Assembly: GCF_900155965.1 (NCBI RefSeq)
Contig: NZ_FTMG01000018.1
Span: 1 to 64,000 of the forward strand
Source of the DNA: Mucilaginibacter lappiensis
GTDB taxonomy: Bacteria; Bacteroidota; Bacteroidia; Sphingobacteriales; Sphingobacteriaceae
DNA length: 64,000 nt
Direction of reading: 5' to 3'
Within the stretch, counting starts at the first letter, position 1. Each line of letters starts with the position of its first letter. Below the pieces are notes generated by a model, which did not search any database, was not told the origin of the DNA, and saw nothing but the letters and a program-made list of their open reading frames with translations. The translations under genes were made by a program, and so were the position numbers. This document shows positions 16,320-25,147 of this stretch, piece after piece.

Positions 16320-16694
16320 TCAGGATTCGAAATATTCAACTGGTTCCAGATCATTTAATTCATCATCGGTAAATAATCTCGACCGGATGATAAAACGGAT
16401 GCCCATAGGTATTTCCAACGAAAAGCTGGAACCTCGGCCGGGGGTAACATCAAGTGTTAAGTGTGTATGCTTCCAGTACTCAAACTGATCAATGCTCATG
16501 AAAAATTCACAACCATAAATGTCGCCTATTTTAACATCGCTGCTGCCTATTTTGAACTCGCCCTTTTCAAAACACATCGGCGATGAGCCATCGCAGCATC
16601 CGCCGCTTTGGTGAAACATCAGCTCGCCAAATCTGCCGCGTAAGTCGTCAATCACTTTTTCGGCCGCGGGTGTAATAGAAACTCTTTTAGTCAT
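16320..16694 (-). CDS. DUF779 protein, aldehyde-dehydrogenase companion
   Basis: About 124 residues from ATG 16694 (an ATG two codons earlier at 16700 is equally possible). The block FHQSGGCCDGSSPMCF is the DUF779 signature, with a Cys pair and a third Cys that look like a metal or redox site; DIYGCEFFMS and the LDVTPGRGSSFSLE block follow. DUF779 genes are repeatedly found next to aldehyde dehydrogenases of the AcoD/ExaC type, and this one lies 56 bases after such a gene on the same strand. The molecular function is not established. A hairpin between the two genes may lower its expression. Confidence 0.9.
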   Translation of the reverse strand: MTKRVSITPAAEKVIDDLRGRFGELMFHQSGGCCDGSSPMCFEKGEFKIGSSDVKIGDIYGCEFFMSIDQFEYWKHTHLTLDVTPGRGSSFSLEIPMGIRFIIRSRLFTDDELNDLEPVEYFES

Positions 16695-16705
16695 GATCAT
16701 TAATT

Positions 16706-16747
16706 AAAAAAGGCGCTGCAAAACCCAATCTTTTGCAGCTGCCTTTT
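16706..16747 (-). terminator. Intercistronic terminator between aldehyde dehydrogenase and DUF779
   Basis: On the minus strand AAAGGC.GCTGCAAAA, loop GATTGGG, TTTTGCAGC-GCC, then six T. A long stem with one bulge. It should end or partly end the aldehyde dehydrogenase transcript. Confidence 0.75.
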
Positions 16748-16755
16748 ATTACAGA

Positions 16756-18258
16756 CTAAAAGAAGCCCAGTTTGTTTTTATTATAAGAGATCAGCATGTT
16801 TTTTGTCTGGCGATAATAGTTCAGCATCATTTTATGATTTTCCCTGCCAAAGCCCGATTTTTTATAACCGCCAAATGGTGCATGAGCGGGATAGGCATGA
16901 TAGCAATTTACCCAAACGCGACCGGCTTGTATGGCACGGGGTACCTGGTAAATCTCATGCGCGTCGCGGGTCCATACGCCGGCGCCTAAACCATATAGGG
17001 TGTCGTTAGCAATGGCAATAGCTTCTTCGGTGGTTTTAAAGGTGGTCACAGAAACTACGGGGCCAAAGATTTCTTCCTGAAAAATACGCATCTTGTTATG
17101 ACCTTTAAATATGGTAGGTTTTATATAGTAACCACCACCCAGCTCGCCACCAAGTTTTTGTGCATCGCCACCAGCAAGCACTTCGGCACCCTCTTTTTTA
17201 CCAATGTCCAGATAGCTCAGTATTTTTTCATACTGATCATTAGAAGCCTGGGCGCCCATCATGGTATCTGAATCAAGTGGATCGCCCATTTTGATGGCAT
17301 TGGTACGGGCCAGAACACGCTCCATAAATTTGTCGTAGATTTTTTCGTGCACCAGCATCCGCGACGGACAGGTACAAACCTCGCCCTGGTTAAGTGCAAA
17401 CAGAACGGCGCCTTCTACAGCCTTGTCAAAAAACTCATCATCTGCATCTCCTACCGATTCAAAGAATATATTAGGTGATTTACCCCCAAGTTCCATAGTT
17501 ACCGGGATCAGGTTTTCTGAAGCATATTGCATGATCAGGCGACCCGTAGTGGTTTCGCCGGTAAAGGCAACTTTACTTATTTTGGATGATGTGGCCAGGG
17601 GTTTACCGGCTTCAGGTCCGAATCCTGTTACTACGTTCAATACTCCGGGAGGCAGTATATCGCCAATCAGTTCCATCAAAATCATGATGCTGGTTGGTGT
17701 TTGCTCGGCAGGCTTCACTACGGTACAGCACCCAGCTGCCAGGGCAGGCGCAATTTTCCAGGTAGCCATTAACAATGGGAAATTCCAGGGTATAATTTGT
17801 CCTACTACACCCAAGGGCTCCTGTAGATTAATGCTTACGGTAAACTCGTCATGTTCAGATATGCTGCTTTCTTCTGCACGTATAGCACCGGCAAAATATC
17901 TGAAATGATCAACCACCAGGGGCAGATCGGCGGCCATGGTTTCGCGAATGGCTTTACCATTATCAATAGTTTCTACTGTTGCCAGGTAGGAGAGGTTGTC
18001 TTCCACCACCTGCGCTATCTTCAACAGCAGGTTACTCCGGGTTGTGGCTGATGTTTTGCTCCATGTTTTAAAGGCTTCGGTAGCGGCATCAACGGCGGCA
18101 TCAATGTCTTCTTTGGTTGAGCGGGCCGCTTTGGTAAAAGGTTTACCATCAATAGGCGATATATTATCAAAATATTCTCCCTTAATCGGTGGCACAAATT
18201 TGCCTCCAATAAAATTGTCGTACTTATCCTTAAAGGATGGTCTTTGTGCAATACTCAT
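16756..18258 (-). CDS. NAD-dependent aldehyde dehydrogenase
   Basis: 500 residues, the usual length. The general base is Glu256 in MELGGKSPN and the catalytic thiol is Cys295 in NQGEVCTCPSR; the cofactor loop VVGQIIPWNFPLLMATWK and FTGETTTGR are present. It oxidises an aldehyde to the acid; similarity to the AcoD/ExaC type (acetaldehyde and other short aldehydes) and the DUF779 neighbour support that group, but substrate is inferred. No signal peptide, so cytoplasmic. An AraC regulator is divergently encoded, with repeated TGCACTAT sites between the genes, suggesting substrate-induced expression. Confidence 0.95.
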   Translation of the reverse strand: MSIAQRPSFKDKYDNFIGGKFVPPIKGEYFDNISPIDGKPFTKAARSTKEDIDAAVDAATEAFKTWSKTSATTRSNLLLKIAQVVEDNLSYLATVETIDNGKAIRETMAADLPLVVDHFRYFAGAIRAEESSISEHDEFTVSINLQEPLGVVGQIIPWNFPLLMATWKIAPALAAGCCTVVKPAEQTPTSIMILMELIGDILPPGVLNVVTGFGPEAGKPLATSSKISKVAFTGETTTGRLIMQYASENLIPVTMELGGKSPNIFFESVGDADDEFFDKAVEGAVLFALNQGEVCTCPSRMLVHEKIYDKFMERVLARTNAIKMGDPLDSDTMMGAQASNDQYEKILSYLDIGKKEGAEVLAGGDAQKLGGELGGGYYIKPTIFKGHNKMRIFQEEIFGPVVSVTTFKTTEEAIAIANDTLYGLGAGVWTRDAHEIYQVPRAIQAGRVWVNCYHAYPAHAPFGGYKKSGFGRENHKMMLNYYRQTKNMLISYNKNKLGFF

Positions 18259-18315
18259 AGTTGTTTTTCAGTTTAATTGGTAGCACTAAGTTAGTTGCTT
18301 GCGCCCTAAAGTTTT

Positions 18316-18344
18316 TGCACTATACTATCAATTAAGTGCACTAT
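18316..18344. promoter_or_regulatory. Direct-repeat operator candidate between aldehyde dehydrogenase and AraC
   Basis: TGCACTAT occurs at 18316-18323 and again at 18337-18344, exactly 21 bases apart (two helical turns), as expected for an AraC dimer binding direct repeats. Confidence 0.5.
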
Positions 18345-18413
18345 TGTTACATTTTATAAAATGATTGCCAACTGTCATAAACTATCCCTAACTTGTTTTA
18401 AAATAAGCCCGTT

Positions 18414-19343
18414 ATGAATGAGAGAAACCTGGTATCGCCTTTTGCCCTTACCGGTAAAAAGGAACTCAGAACATTGGTTGAAAACCGTAAAGCTTATACC
18501 TTAAATCATTGCGAACTGAATATATACGAAACCTATGAACGCAGTGAACTGGTTCCCTTAACTTTTAGCGACCTGGTAATTACCAGCATGTTGAGGGGCA
18601 AAAAAGTAATGCATTTGTTTGATAAACCCGGGTTTGATTATTTACCAGGCGAAACTGTTATTGTACCGCCAAACGTAACCATGACTATTGATTTTCCGGA
18701 AGCGTCAGAAATAAACCCATCGCAATGTACAGCCCTGGCCATCAACCAACAGGAAATACGCAATACGCTCGATTTTTTGAATGAAAATTATCCGCGGGCC
18801 AATAATGATCTTTGGCAGCTTAATTACCAGCAATTTCACTTTTTTAACAATTACGAATTGGCCCAGTTGATCAATAAACTTATTGGTATCAGTACTGGTG
18901 ATAATTTAGCTAAAGATGTGCTTGCCAATTTAACGCTCAAAGAATTATTGATCCGCATTATGCAAATGCAAAATCTGCATGAAATGAAAGACAATCTTAC
19001 CCAAATGTCAACAAGCAACCGTTTTGCTTATATTTTACAATACATCAAAGCACACCTGACTGAAAAACTAAACATTGATGCCTTGAGCCAGATGGCTTAT
19101 ATGAGCAAAGCCAGCTTTTTTAGAACGTTTAAACATGAACTAGGTGTTTCGCCGGTTGATTATATCATTAAGGAAAGAATACAACTGGCTAAGCAATTTA
19201 TGCAAAACCCTTATTGTAGTATTGCTGATGCCTGTTTTAAAGCGGGATTTAATAATCAGCATTATTTTAGCAGGGTTTTTCGTAAAATGGTGGGTACTAC
19301 GCCAAGTCTTTACAAAGCAGGGATCGTCAAAACAATCAATTAG
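18414..19343 (+). CDS. AraC-family regulator of the aldehyde dehydrogenase
   Basis: 309 residues. The N-terminal 180 residues form a sensor domain with a cupin-like core (FLPGETVIVPPNVTMTIDF region). The C-terminal part carries two helix-turn-helix units, NIDALSQMAYMSKASFFRTF and SIADACFKAGFNNQHYFSRV, then FRKMVGTTPSLYK. Divergence from the aldehyde dehydrogenase and the direct repeats between them point to activation of that gene in response to an aldehyde or alcohol; this is inference from context. Convergent with the RsbQ-like hydrolase. Confidence 0.9.
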   Translation: MNERNLVSPFALTGKKELRTLVENRKAYTLNHCELNIYETYERSELVPLTFSDLVITSMLRGKKVMHLFDKPGFDYLPGETVIVPPNVTMTIDFPEASEINPSQCTALAINQQEIRNTLDFLNENYPRANNDLWQLNYQQFHFFNNYELAQLINKLIGISTGDNLAKDVLANLTLKELLIRIMQMQNLHEMKDNLTQMSTSNRFAYILQYIKAHLTEKLNIDALSQMAYMSKASFFRTFKHELGVSPVDYIIKERIQLAKQFMQNPYCSIADACFKAGFNNQHYFSRVFRKMVGTTPSLYKAGIVKTIN

Positions 19344-19367
19344 TATTTCTGTGAGGATAACATATTC

Positions 19368-20174
19368 TTAAATAAACGATTTGATAGCCGCAATCACTGC
19401 CCTGGGGGAGCTGATATGAGGAAAATGCCCTTGTGCATCAATGAATTTTAATTTGCTGTTTTCGATGTGCGCGTGCAGATAATAGGCTACTTCTGCAGGT
19501 ACAGCGATGTCATCCCAGGATTGTAGCAGCAGTACTTCTTTTTTGAGTTGGTGTAGCTGTTCGCGAACATCAGATTCAAATATGACCCGGGCTACCTCTA
19601 AAGCAATATCGGGCCTAATGGCCGATAAGGTATAGGCAAATTGTTGCGCCAGTTCTGGCTGCTCTGGGTTGCCCATGGCCACTTCAGAAAAGCCATTGGC
19701 CCAGGCGCAATAATTACCAGCCATTGACCCATACATAGCATCCAAAACGGCTTGGGTAAAGCCTCCTGTATAATGATCCTGTTCGTCATTTAAATATCGT
19801 GGTGAGGCACCAATAAATACCAGCTTTGAAAAATGTTCGGGCTTTTGAGCAGCGGCAAGTAGGGTGACCATCGAGCTGACGGAGTGTGCAATTATAATGG
19901 CATTTTGTAAATTCAAATCGGTCAGTATATCCAGCATATCATCAGCATAAGCCGAAAGCTTGTTGTATCTCTCAGGAATATACTCATCGGGGTCTGCGCT
20001 GCCTGCGCCAACATTATCAAACAACACAATACGGTAATCGGCTTTGAAATCGTCTTTAACCCAGTTCCAGGCGGTTTGGTCTGTTCCAAAACCATGGGCA
20101 AATACAATTGTTTCGGCGGCATTAAGGTTACCCTCAATAGTTATATTATTCTTTTTTTGAATTATACTATTCAT
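19368..20174 (-). CDS. RsbQ-like alpha/beta hydrolase
   Basis: 268 residues, close to Bacillus RsbQ in length and block order: AHGFGTDQTAWNWV, VLFDNVGAGSADPDEY, the nucleophile elbow IAHSVSSM (Ser98), QSWDDIAVPAEV (Asp221/222) and DAQGHFPHIS (His250). RsbQ supports the phosphatase RsbP in the sigma-B stress pathway and belongs to the same group as plant KAI2/D14. In Bacteroidota there is no sigma B, and no RsbP-like gene is adjacent, so the native substrate or partner is unknown. No signal peptide. Confidence 0.88.
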   Translation of the reverse strand: MNSIIQKKNNITIEGNLNAAETIVFAHGFGTDQTAWNWVKDDFKADYRIVLFDNVGAGSADPDEYIPERYNKLSAYADDMLDILTDLNLQNAIIIAHSVSSMVTLLAAAQKPEHFSKLVFIGASPRYLNDEQDHYTGGFTQAVLDAMYGSMAGNYCAWANGFSEVAMGNPEQPELAQQFAYTLSAIRPDIALEVARVIFESDVREQLHQLKKEVLLLQSWDDIAVPAEVAYYLHAHIENSKLKFIDAQGHFPHISSPRAVIAAIKSFI

Positions 20175-20359
20175 AAAACAGATACATAAATATTCAGGCA
20201 GATGGGGCTCTAAGATATCATTTCTATTGATGAAAATATAGGAAAACTAAATAATCTGTTTTAAATGTTAATTATACAGTATATATTAGCCCTGCTTAAA
20301 CCAAGCACCATTATATAGCTAAATCGATCTGCCCTGCAGGTATTCTAAATCTAAAACCA

Positions 20360-23300
20360 ATGAAAAAACTACTTTTGTGTGCTTTCTTTTTAAATATGGT
20401 AACCGTGGCAATGGCGGCCGGGCCCAGGCTGGCTGATACCGTGGTTAAAGGCGCCCCTGTGCCAACGGAGATTGAAGATCCGCGAAATATCGGTATCAAT
20501 AAAGAGCCCGCGCATGCTTCATTAATGCCTTATGCCAATTTGCAGGAAGCACTTAAAGCAAACAGGCATGCTTCGTCATTATGCAGAAGTTTGAATGGTT
20601 TGTGGAAGTTTAATTGGGTATCATGGCCGCAACAACGCCCTGTTGATTTTTATAAAACAGCTTACGATGTATCTGCCTGGAAAGATATCAAAGTTCCCTC
20701 AAACTGGCAGATAGAAGGTTATGGCACACCTTATTACAGCAATTTTACCTACATCTTTAAAAAGGACTTTCCTCATATCATGAGCGAACCACCCAGAAAA
20801 TATACGGCCTATGCCGAACGCAACCCTGTAGGTAGTTACCGCCGCGATTTTGAGGTGCCTGCTGACTGGAAGGGCCGCAGGATATTTATCACTTTTGATG
20901 GCGTAGACGCGGGCTTTTTTATCTGGGTAAACGGCAAAAAAGTAGGTTATAGCGTAAATAGCCGTAATGCTGCCGAGTTTGATATAACCAAATATGTACA
21001 ACCGGGAAAAAATATGGTAGCTGTTGAGGTTTACCGGTTTACCACCGGTAGTTACCTGGAAGATCAGGATATGTGGAGGTTGAGCGGAATTTTTCGTAAT
21101 GTAAGCCTATGGAGTACTCCACAGGAGCATATCAGGGATTATTTTATTAAAACCAATCTGGATAAACAATATAAGAACGCCGTGGTTGAGGTAAATGCCC
21201 AGGTAAAAAATTATGGCAGCAGTGCTACTAAAGCTAATCAATTAAGTGCAACGCTTTATAATGGCAGTACCGTGGTAAAAGGCGCTACCGGTAATGTACC
21301 AGCTTTAAAACCGGGCGAAGAGACGACTGTAAAACTAAGCTTCCCGGTTAATAACCCGCAGAAATGGACTGCTGAAACACCCAAATTGTATACTACCGTA
21401 TTGAGCTTAAAAAACGGAAATAATACAAGCGAAACCATTTCCTCACGTACCGGTTTCCGCACAATTGAGATCAAAGGGCGCATATTTACCATCAATGGGG
21501 TGCGTGTTAAGCTAAAAGGTGTTAACCGCCATGAGAACTGGCCGGAGGTGGGGCATGCGGTTACCGAAGAGCAAATGATCAGGGATATTGTGCTGATTAA
21601 ACAAGCCAATTGTAACCATGTGCGTACCTGTCATTATTCTGATGATCCGCGTTGGTATGAACTATGTGATCAATACGGCATTTACCTGGTAGCCGAAGCT
21701 AATCTCGAAAACCACGGTGCCTGGGATGATTTTAATGAAGACCCACGAATAAAAGATGCTATTATCGACAGAAACGTGGCCAACGTGCAAAACTTTAAGA
21801 ACCATCCGTCGGTAATCATTTGGTCGTTAGGTAACGAATGTGGCAGCGGGGGCTCCAATTTCAGAGCAGCTTTGGATATGGTGAAAAAGCTCGATCCAAC
21901 ACGCCCTACGCACTACCAGGGCTTTGGCATCGGCGAAAAAAATCCGGCAGATATCGACAGTGATATGTATACCGATTTGGAAAACACCGAAAAGATAGCT
22001 AATGATGATAAATACACCAAGCCATTTTATTTATGCGAGTACGCCCATGCTATGTTTAACTCTATGGGCTCTGTTGATGAGTATAATGACCTGTTTGACA
22101 AATACCCAACGCTTTTAGGTGGTTGTATATGGGAATGGCAGGATCAGGGCATCTGGAACAGGCGCGATCCGAAGCATCCGATACTGGCTTTTGGTGGCGG
22201 CTTTGGAGAGTATCCCAATGATCATTATTTTATCCACAAAGGGGTGGTTGCATCAGACCGTTCACTTAAACCACATTATCCCCAGTTAAAACATGCTTAT
22301 CAATGGATAGGGGTAAAAGCCAAAGATATAACCAAGGGCATCATCACCATTAAAAACAAGTATCAATTTATTAATCTCGATGGTTTTAGCGGTAACTGGG
22401 AACTAAGTGAAAATGGAGTGGTAACTACTAAAGGTAATTTTGATATAGGTAAAATAAATCCCGGAGAAGAAAAAGATGTGAAGATTCCTTATGATATTAT
22501 CAGTAAACCTAAACCCGACGTGGAATACTTTCTGCGGATATCGTTTACCTATAAAGCCGATAAGATGTGGGCCAAAAAGGGCTTTGAGGCGGCATCGCAG
22601 CAGTTGGAGTTTCCAGTAAAGAGCATTGCTTTGAAGAAAGACCCTGCGAGTGAACAACCGCTTGAATTGTCAAACGGGAATAGCGAGATAAAAGTAAAAG
22701 GCAAAAACTTTAAAATAGAGTTTGATAAAAAGACTGGCACATTCAGTAAGCTGGAAAAGAATGGCGAGAACGTATTGGAAGATAACGGAGGACCTAAGTT
22801 ACACTTATGGCGTGCTCCGCACCGTAATGACGACATGTGGGCTAATGAAGGCTGGGAGAAAAATGGCATCAAAAGCCTTACGTGGGTAGCTGATAGTATT
22901 ACAGCAACTCAGCCCGCTCCTAACAGAGTAGTGATTAGCGCCAGCTTAACCGGTACAGGTAAACAAGGTTTTACAGTACATCATAAGGTAACTTATGAAA
23001 TATGGGGTAATGGTGTTATCAAGGCTCAAAACAAGGTGTCTTTTAGTGATCCTAAAGTAGTTTTGGCCAGGTTAGGCGTGCGTTTGTTCCTTAAAAAAGA
23101 TCTTGATCAGTTCTCTTATTTTGGTCGTGGCCCAATGGAAAACTATGCTGATAGAAAAAGCGGCTTCGATATAGGTGTGTATTCAAGTACGGTAAAACAG
23201 CAGGTAACGCCATATGAAAAACCAATGGAGAACGGCAATCACGAGGATATTCGCTGGGCAAAACTTACTGGTAAGGATGGATCGGCTTTAACGGTTAAAC

Positions 23301-23518
23301 ATGTTAGCGGATTTCTGCAGGTTTCGGCACAACCCCATAGCGATGAAGAAATGGAGCCGGTTGAATATAAAATAGATCTTCCAAAAAGCAAGGCTACAGT
23401 GTTAACCATAAGTACCCATACTCTCGGTGTAGGCTCAAATTCCTGCGGACCGCGACCGTTGGAGAAATATACGGTATATGCGAAACCAGATAATTTTACG
23501 TATGAGATAGATCTGTAA
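20360..23518 (+). CDS. Exported GH2 beta-galactosidase
   Basis: 1052 residues, with a signal peptide (1-20, AMAA-GP) placing it in the periplasm. Domain order is LacZ-like: sugar-binding jelly roll (about 75-255, with EDQDMWRLSGIFR), immunoglobulin-like domain (260-370), TIM barrel (372-650), a second Ig-like domain, and the C-terminal beta-galactosidase small chain (about 770-1050). The acid/base is Glu493 in IIWSLGNECG and the nucleophile Glu560 in LCEYAHAM. It should release beta-galactose from oligosaccharides. It is not beside the SusC/SusD pair in this window, so it is a stand-alone enzyme. The 372-base gap after it contains a long inverted repeat. Confidence 0.95.
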   Translation: MKKLLLCAFFLNMVTVAMAAGPRLADTVVKGAPVPTEIEDPRNIGINKEPAHASLMPYANLQEALKANRHASSLCRSLNGLWKFNWVSWPQQRPVDFYKTAYDVSAWKDIKVPSNWQIEGYGTPYYSNFTYIFKKDFPHIMSEPPRKYTAYAERNPVGSYRRDFEVPADWKGRRIFITFDGVDAGFFIWVNGKKVGYSVNSRNAAEFDITKYVQPGKNMVAVEVYRFTTGSYLEDQDMWRLSGIFRNVSLWSTPQEHIRDYFIKTNLDKQYKNAVVEVNAQVKNYGSSATKANQLSATLYNGSTVVKGATGNVPALKPGEETTVKLSFPVNNPQKWTAETPKLYTTVLSLKNGNNTSETISSRTGFRTIEIKGRIFTINGVRVKLKGVNRHENWPEVGHAVTEEQMIRDIVLIKQANCNHVRTCHYSDDPRWYELCDQYGIYLVAEANLENHGAWDDFNEDPRIKDAIIDRNVANVQNFKNHPSVIIWSLGNECGSGGSNFRAALDMVKKLDPTRPTHYQGFGIGEKNPADIDSDMYTDLENTEKIANDDKYTKPFYLCEYAHAMFNSMGSVDEYNDLFDKYPTLLGGCIWEWQDQGIWNRRDPKHPILAFGGGFGEYPNDHYFIHKGVVASDRSLKPHYPQLKHAYQWIGVKAKDITKGIITIKNKYQFINLDGFSGNWELSENGVVTTKGNFDIGKINPGEEKDVKIPYDIISKPKPDVEYFLRISFTYKADKMWAKKGFEAASQQLEFPVKSIALKKDPASEQPLELSNGNSEIKVKGKNFKIEFDKKTGTFSKLEKNGENVLEDNGGPKLHLWRAPHRNDDMWANEGWEKNGIKSLTWVADSITATQPAPNRVVISASLTGTGKQGFTVHHKVTYEIWGNGVIKAQNKVSFSDPKVVLARLGVRLFLKKDLDQFSYFGRGPMENYADRKSGFDIGVYSSTVKQQVTPYEKPMENGNHEDIRWAKLTGKDGSALTVKHVSGFLQVSAQPHSDEEMEPVEYKIDLPKSKATVLTISTHTLGVGSNSCGPRPLEKYTVYAKPDNFTYEIDL

Positions 23519-23652
23519 GCAAATATGCTTTTACTTTTATAAGCAATAAAAAGAGACCGTGTGATAAATCAAATTGACCACCTTTATGAAAACAAACAGC
23601 ACTGGTGTTCTGTCGCCTGTGAATTGGCGTTTAGCCAGTAATATTGATAAAT

Positions 23653-23757
23653 AAAGTGGGTTTACACTTTTTGTATAGAAAAATATATAATAAATTGATT
23701 ATCAATTATATAAGTTGATGTTAACCATGAATTGTGTAAACCATGTAAACCCACTTT
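23653..23757. repeat. Long inverted repeat after the beta-galactosidase
   Basis: AAAGTGGGTTTACA (23653-23666) and its exact inverted copy TGTAAACCCACTTT (23744-23757) enclose 77 AT-rich bases including the small palindrome ATTGATTATCAAT. TGTAAACC also occurs as a tandem pair just inside the right arm. A T-run follows the right arm, so it may end the GH2 transcript. Confidence 0.65.
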
Positions 23758-23832
23758 TTTTAATGGAGTCAATCCAAGATTATACACCAATTCGTGATTG
23801 ACATAACACAAAGTATTCGTATAAACCAAAGA

Positions 23833-23868
23833 AAAAGAGGCTGATCATGATTTATGATACAGCCTCTT
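23833..23868 (-). terminator. Terminator of the secreted-repeat lipoprotein gene
   Basis: AAGAGGCTG .. CAGCCTCTT with an inner ATCATGA/TTATGAT pair. On the minus strand the stem is followed by CTCTTTTTC. Confidence 0.75.
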
Positions 23869-23890
23869 AATTGTTATGAAAAAAACTAAA

Positions 23891-24751
23891 TTAATTAGGC
23901 GCAACAGGTGAACTAGCATTGGTATAAGGCCAGGTACCCGGAGTTGGTACCGATACACCTTTATTATTGCCGCGTTGGTTGTTGTCAGCACCGAAGTAAT
24001 ATAATGGCCAGCCTTTATAAACCAATTGTGTTTTTCCAAATACGGTTATGGTTTGAAACTGGGTTTTATCCAAAACAGAAGGTACATTCAAAACTGTTTT
24101 AATGGTATCAATAGGCCAAACCTTATTATTGCTGAAAGTGGAGTTTGTAAAGTTGTTGGTTTTGAACTTATCATGGCTGAATGAGTATAGCGTTTGACCA
24201 CGATCATCAACAATGTATTGAGTTATGCCATCACCTGCTTTAAGATCACTGTTATATTTAACACCATCATTGCCGGTTAACTGGTTGTTACTTACCATAA
24301 CGGTATAGTCAGGTTTGGCAACAAACCAGGTGCTGCCTATTTTATCACCATTAACATCACCTGCATTAGTATCATTCTGATAATAATAAAGCGGCCAGCC
24401 TTTGTAAGTGGTTTGTTTTGACCCATCGGTGCGGGTTATGGTACCAAAATCTTTGGTATCTAAACCATTGTCCAAAGTGAGATTTGCCTGATAAAAAGTG
24501 GGCCAAACTACAGAACATCCACCATTGCAGCCTGAACTGCCGTTGGCATCAATGGCAAAAAAGTAAAGTGTTTTTCCTTTGGAGTCGGTAAGGACATTAC
24601 CAAATTTTGCGTTTGCTGATAATTTAACTGCATTAGCCGGAGCAGGCTGATCTGGTGTGTTTGTATTATTGTTGTTTTTTGAGCATGATGAGCTGGCAAA
24701 CATCACAGCAATGCCGGCAATTGCGAGGGGTAGATTTTTAAGTAAATTCAT
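23891..24751 (-). CDS. Secreted-repeat lipoprotein (COG4315-like)
   Basis: 286 residues with a lipoprotein signal: hydrophobic 7-20, then ASSSCSKN with Cys23 as the lipid-bearing residue. Two copies of an ~110-residue module follow, each with a 'G..LTDSKGKTLYFFAID' or 'YIVDDRGQTLYSFSHD' start, a Cys or Ser-rich W-P block (VVWPTFY, NKVWPID) and a closing KGWPLYYYQND / KGWPLYYFGAD. This is the secreted repeat with Y-x4-D motif. Function unknown; some relatives are linked to extracellular electron transfer or haem, but no CxxCH motif is present here. Only the first module has the Cys pair SGCNGGC. Confidence 0.85.
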   Translation of the reverse strand: MNLLKNLPLAIAGIAVMFASSSCSKNNNNTNTPDQPAPANAVKLSANAKFGNVLTDSKGKTLYFFAIDANGSSGCNGGCSVVWPTFYQANLTLDNGLDTKDFGTITRTDGSKQTTYKGWPLYYYQNDTNAGDVNGDKIGSTWFVAKPDYTVMVSNNQLTGNDGVKYNSDLKAGDGITQYIVDDRGQTLYSFSHDKFKTNNFTNSTFSNNKVWPIDTIKTVLNVPSVLDKTQFQTITVFGKTQLVYKGWPLYYFGADNNQRGNNKGVSVPTPGTWPYTNASSPVAPN

Positions 24752-24918
24752 TGTACTGGTTAAAAATGGTTAATAATAATCCTTTATAACTCCAATACGT
24801 TGTGAAAATGACCTTTGGTTGCCTGCAACGAAAAATAATATCAGTAGAAATAATTTATTGTAAACATCGATCTCAAATACGAGGCTTTCTGATATAGTCT
24901 CCAGATGGCTACGCTTTT

Positions 24919-24968
24919 AAATGCTAACACCTTATTGTTAATTTAGCAACAATAAGGTGTTAGCATTT
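24919..24968. repeat. Perfect 21-bp inverted repeat upstream of the polysaccharide locus
   Basis: Arms 24919-24939 and 24948-24968 are exact inverted copies (core TGCTAACACCTTATTG) around an 8-base loop AATTTAGC. It stands in the 396-base gap between the lipoprotein and the Wzi gene; TTTTTATTTTTT follows at 24974-24985. No ORF in the gap. Confidence 0.8.
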
Positions 24969-25147
24969 GTATCTTTTTATTTTTTGTAACACTTTAATGT
25001 AATTTTGTTCCAATAGTGGCGTTTTATCGGCAAATACTTTAAACTTTATCACCAAATCTAGGCCAAGGCATTTTAGAGATAATTTTTATCAAGAAAAATG
25101 GATTGCTTGTTATGTTTAGATGAATTACTACGTCCTTATCAATAATT

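Noticed and set aside
20360..23518. Idea that the GH2 gene belongs to the SusC/SusD locus
   Set aside because: It lies more than 30 kb away, on a separate transcript, with the polysaccharide locus between.
24919..24968. Possible CRISPR-like repeat
   Set aside because: Only one inverted pair, no regularly spaced copies and no cas genes anywhere in the window.
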